Shown here piece by piece: positions 17,372 through 28,237 of a stretch of 64,000 nt of DNA. How positions within the stretch are numbered: position 1 is the stretch's first letter; each line of letters starts with the position of its first letter. Below the pieces are notes generated by a model that worked only from the letters and a program-made list of their open reading frames with translations, ran no database searches and was not told where the DNA came from. The position numbers and the translations under genes are program-made. Origin of the DNA: Sphaerisporangium album (GTDB lineage: Bacteria > Actinomycetota > Actinomycetes > Streptosporangiales > Streptosporangiaceae); contig NZ_QOIL01000027.1 in assembly GCF_003323745.1 (NCBI RefSeq), positions 62,001 to 126,000 on the forward strand, written 5' to 3'.

Positions 17372-17591
17372 GCTGAGCCCTCCCGCGTCGTGACGATCAC
17401 CGGCCGCGGAACACCGCCGCGCCTACGAACATTACCAACGCGTACGGGTGCCTAGGCGTTCCCCGTGGGTGGCGGCGTGGGCCGGGCGCCGCACCGGTCC
17501 GACGGGCGCGGCTTCGCCCCGGGGGTGGCGGTGGCGCGGGCGTGGCATGCTGGCGTCCGTCGTCCCGTCGCCCCACCCGGAGAACGAGGCC

Positions 17592-18077
17592 ATGAGCGTT
17601 ACCTGGCGTCACCTGCCCAAGCCCGCGCGGGCCATCGCCGAGGCGGCGACCGGCGCGGTGCGGGCCGCTCGGTCCCGTGACGCCGAGGCGTTCCAGACCG
17701 AGGCGACGCGGCTCGCCGCGCTCGACTCCGAGCAGGTCGGCAACGTGCTGGGCGCGGTGGTGCGGTCCCTGCTCGAGGAGCTGCACCCCGACGGGCTGAC
17801 CGCGGACGACGTGCGAGGCCTGGTCGGGCACTGCGTGCGGTCGGCGGCGGAGTGGTTCCCCGGCGTCGAGGCCGATGTCGTGGTGATCCTGGTGGCCGGG
17901 GCGCTCGGCCTGCACCAGTCCGGGCCCGAGGGGTTCACCCTGGACGGGGCGGAGGTCGCCCGGCACGCGCCGCTGCTGATCACCGACCTGCTCGCCGCCT
18001 CGGGACGTTCGTGGAACGAGGTCCTGGCCGCGGCCTTCTCCGGCATCGAGCTGATCGAGATCGCCGAGACGCCCTGA
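17592..18077 (+). CDS. Hypothetical actinobacterial protein
   Basis: A 161-residue, largely helical, acidic protein of unknown function, without signal peptide or membrane segment. ATG 17592 is chosen because a purine-rich GAACGAGGC precedes it. It is convergent with the DUF6461-like gene. Composition and codon bias fit a real gene, but I do not recognise a characterised family. Confidence 0.65.
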   Translation: MSVTWRHLPKPARAIAEAATGAVRAARSRDAEAFQTEATRLAALDSEQVGNVLGAVVRSLLEELHPDGLTADDVRGLVGHCVRSAAEWFPGVEADVVVILVAGALGLHQSGPEGFTLDGAEVARHAPLLITDLLAASGRSWNEVLAAAFSGIELIEIAETP

Positions 18078-18203
18078 CGGGTGCTCCGAGACGCCCCGGC
18101 GGATGCTCCGAGACGCCCTGACGGTGAGGGGAGAGGTCTGACGGGGCTTTGACCGTGGCTCGGTGGCCACGTTCCGTGGCCGGGGGCGTCGCTCGGTAGT
18201 CGC

Positions 18204-18869
18204 TCAGTAGAGGTGCGCGGCCGAGCCCACGAGGGCGGGCCGCGCGAGGTGGCGCCAGGTCAGGCGCACGCCCGTGACGCGCTCGGCGAGGGCCATCGCG
18301 GCGAGGAGGGCGTCGGCCGCCGTGTCCTCGTCCGTATCCGGGGCCATGTCGTCGGCATAGTGGTGGGCATGGTGGTCGGCATGGTGGTCGGCAACGCCCT
18401 CGGCCGGTTCGCCGGCGTCGTCGTGATCGGTGGGCAGGTCCAGGGCGCGCATCTGGGGGAGGAGCCGGTCGGGGGACGCGCCCCAGCGGCCGTCCGGGGC
18501 GCCCGGCTCGAAGCCTGTGACGAGGTGGCCGTCGGCGGCGAAGAGGAACTGCGGCCCGTCCTCGGCGTCGTGGCACACGGCCGCCGTCACCGTGCCCGCC
18601 GAGAGACGCCGGGTGACCTCGGTCAGCGTGCCCGCGCGACCCTCGTCCTCCAGCAGGACGGCGCCGCCGATCGCGGCGTACGCGGCGATCGGCCGGGCGT
18701 CGGACGTCTTGCCGGGGTCGTCCGCCGGCCGGCCCGCCACGCCGACGCGGCGGAACGCCTCCTCGGGGGACAGGTCGCGGACGAACGTCAGGCAGAAACC
18801 GGACGCCCATAAGCTGTCGCCGTACTTCTCTTCGAACCAGGCGTAGTCGGCTGCCGTCGCGTCGGCCAT
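18204..18869 (-). CDS. DUF6461-like protein with a His-rich insert
   Basis: A 221-residue protein beginning ADYAWFEEKYGDSLWASGFCLTFVRDLSPEEAFRRVG, the opening typical of DUF6461 proteins common in actinomycetes. Function is unknown. A middle segment (EGVADHHADHHAHHYADD) carries seven histidines and could bind metal, an unusual insertion for the family. It is divergently transcribed from lysS with a short shared promoter region. Confidence 0.65.
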   Translation of the reverse strand: MADATAADYAWFEEKYGDSLWASGFCLTFVRDLSPEEAFRRVGVAGRPADDPGKTSDARPIAAYAAIGGAVLLEDEGRAGTLTEVTRRLSAGTVTAAVCHDAEDGPQFLFAADGHLVTGFEPGAPDGRWGASPDRLLPQMRALDLPTDHDDAGEPAEGVADHHADHHAHHYADDMAPDTDEDTAADALLAAMALAERVTGVRLTWRHLARPALVGSAAHLY

Positions 18870-19053
18870 CGCGCGATCCCTTCGACGGTTTCGGCCCTGC
18901 GGCATGATCTTGCCAGGACGGTCCGACAGAAATCCGGCGCTCGCCGCGTTCGGTATGGCGGGGACGGCGGCGCGCCCGGCGCGGGGTGCACGGTCCACTG
19001 CGGCGGTCCGGGACAATGGAGGCGTCAGGCTTTCTAGGAAGGATGTGCCCATC

Positions 19054-20775
19054 GTGGCTATGAGCGCTGAGGCCGACTGGGTCTCACGATTCGCGGACGA
19101 GGTCATTGCCGAGGCGGAGCGCCGCGCTCCCGGCAAACCGATCGTCTGCGCGTCGGGGCTCAGCCCTTCGGGCCCGATCCACCTGGGCAACCTGCGTGAG
19201 GTCATGACGCCTCACCTGGTCGCCGACGAGATCCGCCGCCGGGGCCACGAGGTCGTCCACATCATCTCCTTCGATGATTTCGACCGGTTCCGCAAGGTGC
19301 CCGCGGGCGTCGACTCGTCGTGGTCGGAGCACATCGGCAAGCCGCTGAGCTCCGTGCCCGCCCCGCCCGGCAGCGAGTACCCGAACTGGGCCGAGCACTT
19401 CAAGGCGCCGATGATCGCCGCGCTGGCCGAGCTCGGCGTCGAGTACCACGGCATCAGCCAGACCGCCAAGTACACCTCCGGCGCCTACCGCTCGCAGATC
19501 TTGCTCGCCATGCGCGAGCGGGCGCGCATCGACGAGATCCTCGACCGCTACCGCACCAAGGGCAAGGCGGCCAAGAAGGCCCCGCAGCAGGGGCTGGACG
19601 AGGCGGAGGCCGCCGCCGCCGAGGCGGCGGCCGAGGGCTCGGGCGCGGCGAGCGAGGACGACGGGACGGCCGCGGCGGGCTACTTCCCGTACAAGCCGTA
19701 CTGCTCGGTGTGCGACCGCGACATGACCACGGTCACCGCCTACGACGACGAGACCACCGAGCTGTCCTACACCTGCGTCTGCGGCCACTCCGAGACCGTC
19801 CGGCTCTCGGAGTTCGACCGGGGCAAGCTGGTGTGGAAGGTCGACTGGCCGATGCGCTGGGCGTACGAGGGCGTGGTGTTCGAGCCGTCCGGCGTCGACC
19901 ACAGCTCGCCGGGGTCGTCCTTCGTCGTCGGCGGGCACATCGTCAAGGAGATCTTCGGCGCCGAGCAGCCGATCGGGCCGATGTACGCGTTCGTCGGCAT
20001 CAGCGGCATGGCCAAGATGAGCAGCTCCAAGGGCGCCGTGCCGACCCCGGCCGACGCGCTGGGCATCATGGAGGCGCCGCTGCTGCGCTGGCTGTACGCG
20101 CGGCGCAGGCCGAACCAGTCGTTCAAGATCGCCTTCGACCAGGAGATCCAGCGCACCTACGACGAGTGGGACACGCTGCGGCGCAAGGTTCACGAGGGCA
20201 CGGCCCTGCCGGCCGACGTGGCCGCGTACGGCCGGGCGGCCGCCACCGCCGCGGGTCCGCTGCCCACCACGCCGAGGCCGCTGCCCTACCGCACGCTGGC
20301 CTCGATCGTGGATATCACCACCGGCCACGCCGAGCAGACGCTGCGCATCCTGCGCGACCTCGACCCGGAGCACCCGATCACGTCCCTGGACGAGACCCGG
20401 CCCCGGCTCGACCGCGCCGAGCGCTGGGTCACCACGCAGGTCCCGGCCGAGCAGCGCACCCGCGTGCGCGAGGAGCCGGACGCCGCGCTGCTGGCGTCCC
20501 TGGGCGACCGCGAGCGCGAGTCGCTGCGCCTGCTGCTGGACGGGCTCGACGACCACTGGTCGCTGGACGGGCTGACCGAGCTGGTGTACGGCGTGCCGAA
20601 GGTCCAGGCCGGGCTCACCCCCGACGCCAAGCCGACGCCCGAGCTGAAGGTCGCGCAGCGCGAGTTCTTCGCGCTGCTCTACACGCTGCTCGTGGGGCGG
20701 GACACCGGGCCGCGCCTGCCGACGCTGCTGCTGGCGGCCGGCGCCGACCGGGTGCGCGAGCTCCTCGGCGGCTGA
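19054..20775 (+). CDS. lysS: Class I lysyl-tRNA synthetase
   Basis: A 573-residue class I LysRS, the archaeal-type enzyme found in a minority of bacteria including many actinomycetes. The HIGH-equivalent is PSGPIHLGN and the KMSKS loop is MAKMSSSKG. A four-cysteine cluster (YCSVCDRD...YTCVCGH) forms a zinc site. An acidic/Ala-rich insertion lies at about residues 175-210. GTG 19054 is chosen because AGGAAGGA ends about 10 nt upstream; ATG 19060 is an alternative. A terminator follows. Confidence 0.95.
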   Translation: MAMSAEADWVSRFADEVIAEAERRAPGKPIVCASGLSPSGPIHLGNLREVMTPHLVADEIRRRGHEVVHIISFDDFDRFRKVPAGVDSSWSEHIGKPLSSVPAPPGSEYPNWAEHFKAPMIAALAELGVEYHGISQTAKYTSGAYRSQILLAMRERARIDEILDRYRTKGKAAKKAPQQGLDEAEAAAAEAAAEGSGAASEDDGTAAAGYFPYKPYCSVCDRDMTTVTAYDDETTELSYTCVCGHSETVRLSEFDRGKLVWKVDWPMRWAYEGVVFEPSGVDHSSPGSSFVVGGHIVKEIFGAEQPIGPMYAFVGISGMAKMSSSKGAVPTPADALGIMEAPLLRWLYARRRPNQSFKIAFDQEIQRTYDEWDTLRRKVHEGTALPADVAAYGRAAATAAGPLPTTPRPLPYRTLASIVDITTGHAEQTLRILRDLDPEHPITSLDETRPRLDRAERWVTTQVPAEQRTRVREEPDAALLASLGDRERESLRLLLDGLDDHWSLDGLTELVYGVPKVQAGLTPDAKPTPELKVAQREFFALLYTLLVGRDTGPRLPTLLLAAGADRVRELLGG

Positions 20776-20786
20776 GTTCTGCGACG

Positions 20787-20826
20787 AGGGCCGTTCCGGG
20801 ATGTTCCCGGGGCGGCCCTTCTCCTT
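20787..20826 (+). terminator. Rho-independent terminator of lysS
   Basis: A stem AGGGCCG (20787-20793) / CGGCCCT (20813-20819) with an inner CCGGG/CCCGG pairing is followed by a pyrimidine-rich TTCTCCTTT tract, 12 bp after the lysS stop codon. Confidence 0.7.
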
Positions 20827-21047
20827 TCTCCGGGTTCTCTCGCGACCGTGTGGCCGACGGCATGGGCTTCGCGGCGTCCTGGCGCGTGTCGGCCGCCCGG
20901 TTCGCGTTTCTCTGGAATTACGGGCTTGGGCGGTCTGTCGGGTCTCGTGCATTGGTCGCCACATATCCCGGGATTGGCGTAGAAATCCGCATCCACCGCC
21001 GAATCCCCTAAGATCCTTGATGTACCAAGTACCGGGCGAGGAGTGGC

Positions 21048-21854
21048 GTGAACGAGCCGAAGGCACCAGCGGGAGTCGATCCGTTCACGCCGAGCGTCGC
21101 GAGGATGTACGACTACTACCTCGGTGGCAAGGACAACTTCGCGTCCGACCGCGAGGCGGCCGAGAAGATCATCGAGATCCTGCCGAACATCCGCGACATC
21201 GCCCGCGAGAACCGCGAGTTCCTGGTCCGCGCGGTGACCTACCTGAGCCGCCAGGGCATCCGCCAGTTCCTGGACGTCGGCGCCGGGCTCCCGACGCAGC
21301 GCAACGTCCACCAGGTCGCCCAGGAGCTCGCCCCCGAGTCCCGGATCGCCTACGTCGACAACGACCCCATCGTCCTGTCGCACGCCCGCGCGCTGCTGGC
21401 CGAGAACGAGCGCGTGATCGCCGTGGACTCCGACATGCGCGACCCCGAGGCCCTGCTCGGCCACAAGCAGATCCGCTCCCACCTGGACTTCAGCCGGCCG
21501 GTGGCGATCCTGCTGGTCGGCGTGCTGCACTTCGTCCCGGACGACGACGAGGCCGCGCGCGTCGTCACCGCCATGAAGGACGCCCTCGGTCCCGGCGGCC
21601 ACTTGGTGATTTCGCACGGCTCGCTCCGGCCCCTGAGCGACGAGCAGGAGCGCCAGGGCCACCAGGTGTTCAGCCGCACGACCGTGCCGGGGACGAAGTC
21701 CCGTTCGGTCGAGCAGGTGCGCGCCTTCTTCGACGGCCTGGAACTGGTCGAGCCCGGCGTCGTGGAGCTTCAGGACTGGCGTCCGGACGTGCCTCTCTCG
21801 CTGGTCAGGTCGGGCGAGGCGGGCGCGGTCGGCGGCCTCGGACGGGCGGTCTGA
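21048..21854 (+). CDS. SAM-dependent methyltransferase, DUF574 family
   Basis: A 268-residue methyltransferase of the actinobacterial PF04672 family. Signatures are SVARMYDYYLGGKDNF near the N-terminus, the SAM-binding FLDVGAGLPTQRNVHQVA, and YVDNDPIVLSHARALL. These proteins are numerous in actinomycetes and their substrates are mostly unknown. GTG 21048 follows GCGAGGAGTGGC. It is a single-gene unit ending at a strong terminator. Confidence 0.9.
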   Translation: MNEPKAPAGVDPFTPSVARMYDYYLGGKDNFASDREAAEKIIEILPNIRDIARENREFLVRAVTYLSRQGIRQFLDVGAGLPTQRNVHQVAQELAPESRIAYVDNDPIVLSHARALLAENERVIAVDSDMRDPEALLGHKQIRSHLDFSRPVAILLVGVLHFVPDDDEAARVVTAMKDALGPGGHLVISHGSLRPLSDEQERQGHQVFSRTTVPGTKSRSVEQVRAFFDGLELVEPGVVELQDWRPDVPLSLVRSGEAGAVGGLGRAV

Positions 21855-21892
21855 CGGCTCGGGCCTCCGCCCCGCCGCACCTGCGAATCTCG

Positions 21893-21921
21893 AAGGACCC
21901 CGGTCTCCGGCCGGGGTCCTT
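21893..21921 (+). terminator. Strong rho-independent terminator
   Basis: A perfect 11-bp stem AAGGACCCCGG (21893-21903) / CCGGGGTCCTT (21911-21921) with a 7-nt loop and a TTTC tail, 38 bp after the methyltransferase stop. The rest of the gap to 22231 holds a twice-repeated CCCTTCGCGTGCGCGG (near 21952 and 21985) and the promoter region of the ABC operon, with no further gene. Confidence 0.85.
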
Positions 21922-22140
21922 TCGCGCGCACGGGTAAGCGTCCACCCGGCCCTTCGCGTGCGCGGGTCAGGTGCGCGCCGCCCCTTCGCGTGCGCGGTCC
22001 TTCGCGCGATGGGGCCGCCTTCCGAGCCCCCGCGCCGCCGGTGTGGCCGATCTCACGCGCGGCCCCCTCCGAGCCCCGTCATGGCCGCCACCGCCCGCCG
22101 GTTGGGCACATCGTCGCAGGTAGAGGGCTAGATAAAAGAT

Positions 22141-22156
22141 AGCTTCATGCTAAGCT
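22141..22156. promoter_or_regulatory. Inverted repeat upstream of the ABC-murQ operon
   Basis: AGCTT-CATGCT-AAGCT lies in an AT-rich patch (GATAAAAGAT before it) about 75 bp upstream of the binding-protein start. It is the only clear dyad in the promoter region and is a likely operator. The cognate regulator is not encoded next to the operon. Confidence 0.4.
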
Positions 22157-22231
22157 GTGTGAACGAAAAAATTGACCACCCTGTCCTGGCGCCCGTATGG
22201 TCCTGGCAATCGGGGACCTGGAGCACTTTTG

Positions 22232-24016
22232 ATGAAGCGACTCACAGCGATCGCCGCCCTGGCGGTGGTCGCCACAGCCACCGCCTGCGGCACCACGGGG
22301 AACACCTCCTCCAGCGGGGCTGGAGGCATATACACCACGATCGACGGTTCGAAGCAGATCGACGCCAGCGCGCCGATCAACCCCTTCAACCCGCAGGGCA
22401 GCACGTTCATGGGCTACGACGCGATGTCGCTGGGCTGGCCCAAGAACGACCTGATGAACCCTGACCTCTTCTACCCCGGCCTGGCCGGGAGCTGGTCGGT
22501 CACGCCCGGTCAGGGCGAGGTCGTCATCCACCTGCGCCCGCAGGCCCGCTGGTCGGACGGCAAGCCCGTGACCAGCGAGGACGTCCGCACGTCCATCGGC
22601 CTCGCCTACACGCAGGGCGGCAGCGCGTACACCGTCAACTCCGGCGCGGCCGGGGCCGCGGCCGACATCACGGTGGTCGACGCCAAGACCGTCAAGATCA
22701 CCCAGGGGTCCAACCGCAGCAACGCGTTCCTCAGGAACGTCCTGTCGACGGTCGTCGTCCCCGCCCACGTCTACGGCTCGCTGCTGCCCGCCGGCTTCTG
22801 GACCACGCTCAAGACCGCCCAGGGCACCGGCCCGGCCGCCGACAAGGCCAAGGCCGTGATCACCGGCCTGGCGCAGAAGGTCATCGGCTTCTCGCCGCCC
22901 GCGGACGTCTCGGCGGGCCCGTTCGTGCTGGAGCGGATCAACCCCGGCGCCGCGCTGCTGAAGAAGAACCCCTACTTCTACGACGCCGCCAAGATCGTGC
23001 CGGACAAGGTCAAGGTGCTCAACTACACCGGCAACGAGCAGATCTGGAACTACCTGGTCTCCGGCAAGCTCGACAACGCGCCGTTCACGGCGGTGCCGGC
23101 CGCCGTCATGGCCCGCATCAAGGCCACCAAGGGCAACGAGATCCGCAAGGGGTACTCCCCGGTGGCGGCGTCGCTGGCGTTCAACCAGGCGCACAAGCCG
23201 TACGACAACGTGCACGTCCGCCGCGCGCTGGCCTACCTGATCGACCGCGGCCAGCTCACCAGGGTCGCCTCGCCCGAGGCGGGCACGCCGGCCGTCACCA
23301 CCACCGGCATCCACGCCAGCGCGGCCAAGGCGTGGCTCGGCGACGGGCTCGCGAAGCTGAACCCGTACAAGGTCGACCCGGCCAAGGCCACGAAGGAGCT
23401 GAAGGCGGCCGGCATGGTCAAGAGGAACGGCCTGTGGGCGATGCCGGACGGCAAGCCCTGGAAGGTGCGCCTCACCGTGCCCGCCGAGTTCTCCGACTGG
23501 GTGGCGGCGGCCAAGTCGATCGCGAGCCAGCTCAACGACCACGGCATCGACGCGACCGTGACCACCTCGGCCGACTACACGCTCTACCTGGACGAGCTCG
23601 CGTCGGGCAAGCTCGACATCGGCTTCTGGCTGATGGCGCTCGGCCCGTCGCCGTACAACATCTACCAGCGCCTCTACGGCTCGGCCAACGGCTGGTCGTT
23701 GCTCGCGGGGCGGCTGCGCCACTCGCCGCCCGGCAAGGACGGCAACTGGATGGGCGGCCCCGAGGTCGTCGGCGGGGTGAACCCCGGCGAGCTGACCAAC
23801 CGCCTCAACCTGGCCACGCCGGAGGAGCAGAAGCGCATCGTCGGCACGCTCGCGGGGCTGACGAACCAGCAGCTCCCGGTGATCCAGCTCTACGACTACG
23901 TCAACACCCAGTTCGTCAACACGACCCGCTACACCGGCTGGCCTCCGGCCGGCAGTGAGGCGCTGCGGCTTCCCGCGGGCGTGTGGATGCAGCTCGGGAT
24001 GATCGAGAAGAAGTAG
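22232..24016 (+). CDS. Family 5 ABC substrate-binding lipoprotein
   Basis: A 594-residue binding lipoprotein. The signal ends ATACGTTG, where the lipobox Cys (about residue 20) would be lipidated. Family features are HLRPQARWSDGKPVTSEDVRTS and KPYDNVHVRRALAYLIDR. It is the first gene of the importer-GNAT-murQ operon, with 3 bp between its stop and the first permease. The operon content suggests that muropeptides or MurNAc-containing fragments are the cargo, which is inference; oligopeptides are the default. Confidence 0.9.
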   Translation: MKRLTAIAALAVVATATACGTTGNTSSSGAGGIYTTIDGSKQIDASAPINPFNPQGSTFMGYDAMSLGWPKNDLMNPDLFYPGLAGSWSVTPGQGEVVIHLRPQARWSDGKPVTSEDVRTSIGLAYTQGGSAYTVNSGAAGAAADITVVDAKTVKITQGSNRSNAFLRNVLSTVVVPAHVYGSLLPAGFWTTLKTAQGTGPAADKAKAVITGLAQKVIGFSPPADVSAGPFVLERINPGAALLKKNPYFYDAAKIVPDKVKVLNYTGNEQIWNYLVSGKLDNAPFTAVPAAVMARIKATKGNEIRKGYSPVAASLAFNQAHKPYDNVHVRRALAYLIDRGQLTRVASPEAGTPAVTTTGIHASAAKAWLGDGLAKLNPYKVDPAKATKELKAAGMVKRNGLWAMPDGKPWKVRLTVPAEFSDWVAAAKSIASQLNDHGIDATVTTSADYTLYLDELASGKLDIGFWLMALGPSPYNIYQRLYGSANGWSLLAGRLRHSPPGKDGNWMGGPEVVGGVNPGELTNRLNLATPEEQKRIVGTLAGLTNQQLPVIQLYDYVNTQFVNTTRYTGWPPAGSEALRLPAGVWMQLGMIEKK

Positions 24017-24019
24017 CCT

Positions 24020-25156
24020 ATGAAGCTTTTCGCGACGCGTGACGCCTCCCCGGCAGGCCGGGGGGGCAGAACGGGCCATACAGGCTCGGCCGACGACGTG
24101 GGCACGGCCGACGCGCCGATCGCCCCCGACCCGGCGGGCAGGAGGGCCGCGGGCCGCGCGGTCCGGCGGCGCCTCGCGGGCCATCTGGTGCGCGGGCTCG
24201 CCATGATCTGGGTGGTCACCACGATCAGCTTCGTGATCATCCGCAACATCCCCGGCAATCCGGTCCTCGGCCAGTACGAGGCGCTGATCGAGCGGGGCAT
24301 GTCCCCGGACCAGGCGCAGCGCGCGACCGCCGCCCTGTACGGCTTCCTGCCCACGGGCTCGCTGTGGCAGCAGTACGTCGACTACCTGAAGGCGCTGCTG
24401 CACCTCGACCTCGGCCAGTCGCTCAGCACGCCCGGCACCGAGGTCACCACGCTGATCGCCCACGCCGCCTCGTGGACGATCCTGCCCGTCCTCGGCGGCA
24501 CGCTGCTGAGCTTCCTGCTCGGGGTGACGCTCGGCGTCTACGCGGGCATCAAGCGCTCGGGCAAGCTGGGCGACGCGCTGGCGATCTCCGGCTCGCTGCT
24601 GCACGGCGTGCCGCAGTACGTCCTCGGCCTGCTCGTCCTCGCGATCTTCACGACGTTGTGGCCGATCCTCCCCGCGGGCGGCCCGGTGGACGTCGAGTTC
24701 ACGCCGGGGCTCAACGGGCCCTACCTGGCCTCGCTGATCCAGCACGCCACGCTGCCCGTGCTGACGTACGCCCTGGCCAGCTACGGCGGCTGGGTGCTGG
24801 CGATGAAGTCCAGCGTGGCGACCGTGCTCGGCGACGACTTCATCCTCGCCGCCGAGCTGCGCGGGCTGTCGCGGTGGGTGCTGTTCCGGTACATCGCCCG
24901 CAACGCGATCCTGCCGCTGTTCACGATCCTCGCGCTGTCGCTGGGCATGCTCTTCGGCGGCGCGATCTTCATCGAACGGATCTTCAACTACCCCGGGCTC
25001 GGGCTGCTGCTCGTCAACAGCATCGGCGCCCGCGACTACGCGCTCATGGGCGGCACCTTCCTGGTGACCACGGTCGCGGTGATCGTCGCCAACATCGCGG
25101 CCGACCTGCTGTACGCCGTGATCGACCCCCGTGTGCGGACGGGAGGCGCGGCATGA
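24020..25156 (+). CDS. ABC transporter permease, DppB type
   Basis: A 378-residue inner-membrane permease with six predicted segments. The first (IWVVTTISFVIIRNIPGNPV) carries the typical DppB N-terminal topology, and the EAA loop is near LRGLSRWVLFRYIARNAILPLFTILA. An unusual N-terminal cytoplasmic extension of about 50 residues (Gly/Ala/Arg-rich) precedes the first segment, so a later start is possible. It overlaps the next permease by 4 bp (ATGA). Confidence 0.92.
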   Translation: MKLFATRDASPAGRGGRTGHTGSADDVGTADAPIAPDPAGRRAAGRAVRRRLAGHLVRGLAMIWVVTTISFVIIRNIPGNPVLGQYEALIERGMSPDQAQRATAALYGFLPTGSLWQQYVDYLKALLHLDLGQSLSTPGTEVTTLIAHAASWTILPVLGGTLLSFLLGVTLGVYAGIKRSGKLGDALAISGSLLHGVPQYVLGLLVLAIFTTLWPILPAGGPVDVEFTPGLNGPYLASLIQHATLPVLTYALASYGGWVLAMKSSVATVLGDDFILAAELRGLSRWVLFRYIARNAILPLFTILALSLGMLFGGAIFIERIFNYPGLGLLLVNSIGARDYALMGGTFLVTTVAVIVANIAADLLYAVIDPRVRTGGAA

Positions 25157-26064
25157 CCGTCACCGCGATGCTCCCCGGAGGCCAGGGCGGCGCCCGCGCC
25201 ACCCTGCGCCGCAACTTCTGGCGGGGCGTGGGCCGCGTGCTGCGCCGCAAGCCGAGCCGCATCGCCGGGGTGGCCATCATCGCCCTGTTCGCGCTGATGG
25301 CCGTGTTCGGGCCGATGCTGTACCCCGCCCACCTCCCGCGCGACGACAACGCCCTCTACGCCGCGCCCAGCCTGGCCCACCCCTTCGGCACCGACTTCGA
25401 GGGCACCGACGTCCTCGCGCTGGTCGTGACGGGAGCCCGGTACGTCATCCTCACCGGCCTGGCCACCGCGATCATCACGGTAGCGGTCGGCACGGCGCTC
25501 GGGCTGCTCGCCGGGTTCCACCGGGGACGCTGGGACACCGTGCTCATGCGGATCACGGACCTTCAGCTCACCATCCCCGGCCTTCCGCTGCTGCTGGTGC
25601 TCTCGACGGTCTGGAAGTTCGAGGGCCCGCTGGAGATGGGCCTGGTCCTCGGCCTGCTCGGCTGGGGCGGCATCGCGCGGGCCGTCCGCTCGCAGACGCT
25701 GTCGCTGCGCGAGCGCGGCTTCATCGAGGCGGCCCGGGGGCTCGGCCTGCCCACCCGGCACATCATCGTGCGCGAGCTGCTGCCGGGCATGGCGCCGTAC
25801 ATCGCGATGAACATGCTCATCGCGGTGACCGGCGCGATCTACGCGCAGGTCGGCCTGTTCTTCCTCGGCGTCCTGCCCTTCGACTCCAACAACTGGGGCG
25901 TGATGCTGAACCTCGCCGTCTTCGGCGGCGGCGCCCTGACCAGCGCGGCGGCGCTTCCGTACCTGCTGGCGCCGCTGCTGGCCATCCTGCTGCTGACCCT
26001 CGGCATCGTGCTCGTGGTCGACGCGATGGACGAGATCTTCAACCCACGGCTGCGTGAGGAGTAA
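25153..26064 (+). CDS. ABC transporter permease, DppC type
   Basis: A 303-residue second permease of the importer. A first segment (IAGVAIIALFALMAVFGPML) is followed by a periplasmic loop with HPFGTDFEGTDVLALVVTGAR, typical of DppC. The EAA motif is in RGFIEAARGLGLPTRHIIVRELLPG. It forms the membrane heterodimer with the preceding gene. Its start overlaps that gene's stop, which implies translational coupling. Confidence 0.93.
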   Translation: MTVTAMLPGGQGGARATLRRNFWRGVGRVLRRKPSRIAGVAIIALFALMAVFGPMLYPAHLPRDDNALYAAPSLAHPFGTDFEGTDVLALVVTGARYVILTGLATAIITVAVGTALGLLAGFHRGRWDTVLMRITDLQLTIPGLPLLLVLSTVWKFEGPLEMGLVLGLLGWGGIARAVRSQTLSLRERGFIEAARGLGLPTRHIIVRELLPGMAPYIAMNMLIAVTGAIYAQVGLFFLGVLPFDSNNWGVMLNLAVFGGGALTSAAALPYLLAPLLAILLLTLGIVLVVDAMDEIFNPRLREE

Positions 26065-26068
26065 CCCG

Positions 26069-27162
26069 GTGACCATGAACGCGCCACGGCTCCTGAGGCG
26101 CTCCCGCCCCGCCGGGACCGTCTCGGGCGGCGCCGTCCCAGGCGGCGCCCCGCGTCCCGACGCGGGGCCGCCGCCGGGCGTCCGCGTGCGCGACCTCACC
26201 GTCGTCTACAAGACCCCGCTCGGTGAGCTGCCCGCCCTCGGCGGCGTCTCCCTCACGATCGACCCGGGCACGATCACCGGCATCGTCGGCGAGTCCGGCT
26301 CGGGCAAGTCGACGCTGGCGCTGTCGCTGCTCAACGCCGTCCAGCCACCCGGCCGCATCGCCGGCGGCAGCGTGGAGGTCGACGGCCTCGGCGACGTGCT
26401 CAAGCTCAAGGGGGACGAGCTGCGCGGCGCGCGCGGGCGTCACCTCGGGTACGTCTTCCAGGCCGCGCAGAACTCCCTCAACCCGCTCAAGACGGTCGGC
26501 AAGCAACTGCTCGACCTCGGCCGCTCGCACGGCGTGGACGACCTGGCCGCGCTGGTCCGGGACGCGCGGGCGCTGCTGGAGCGCATGGGCCTGGACGGCG
26601 CCCGCGTCCTGGACTCCCACCAGCACGAGCTGTCGGGCGGGATGCGGCAGCGGGTCGGCATCATGCTCGCCCTCGTGCTCAACGCCCGGCTCGCGATCCT
26701 GGACGAGCCCACCACCGCGCTGGACATGATCACGCAGGCCACGATCCTGCGCATCGTCCGCGAGGTGCACAAGGAGCGCGGGCTCACCACGCTGATGGTG
26801 ACCCACGACATCGGCGTGGCGGCCGAGGTCACCGACCGGCTCGCCGTGATGTACGGCGGGCGGGTCGTCGAGCACGGGCCCACCATGGACGTCCTCGGCG
26901 CGCCCAGCCACCCGTACACCCAGGGCCTGATCAGGGCCATCCCGCGGCTGTCCGGCGACCCGGCCGAGGCCCGCGCCCTGCCTGGACGGCCGCCCACGCT
27001 CGGCACGCTGCCCACGCAGGGGTGCGTGTTCCGGGAGCGCTGCCCGCTGCGCATGGAGGTCTGCGAGACGTCCGCGCCCCTGCCGGTGCGACGCGAGGAG
27101 CGGACCGTCGCCTGCCACGCCCGGGAGCCGTACGCGTCCGCCGCCGGACGGGGGGAGCACGC

Positions 27163-27166
<4 letters not shown>
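26069..27166 (+). CDS. ABC transporter ATP-binding protein, DppD type
   Basis: A 365-residue ATPase. Walker A is GESGSGKST, the signature motif is LSGGMRQR and Walker B is LAILDEPTTALD. The C-terminal oligopeptide-type extension holds GCVFRERCPLRMEVC, an iron-sulfur or metal-binding cysteine cluster typical of DppD/OppD. The GTG at 26069 is preferred because GAGGAG is 7 nt upstream; ATG 26075 is possible. It overlaps the next gene by 4 bp. Confidence 0.93.
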
Positions 27167-28212
<1,046 letters not shown>

Positions 28213-28237
28213 GGAGTCCCGTTCGCCCGGAGGCGGC

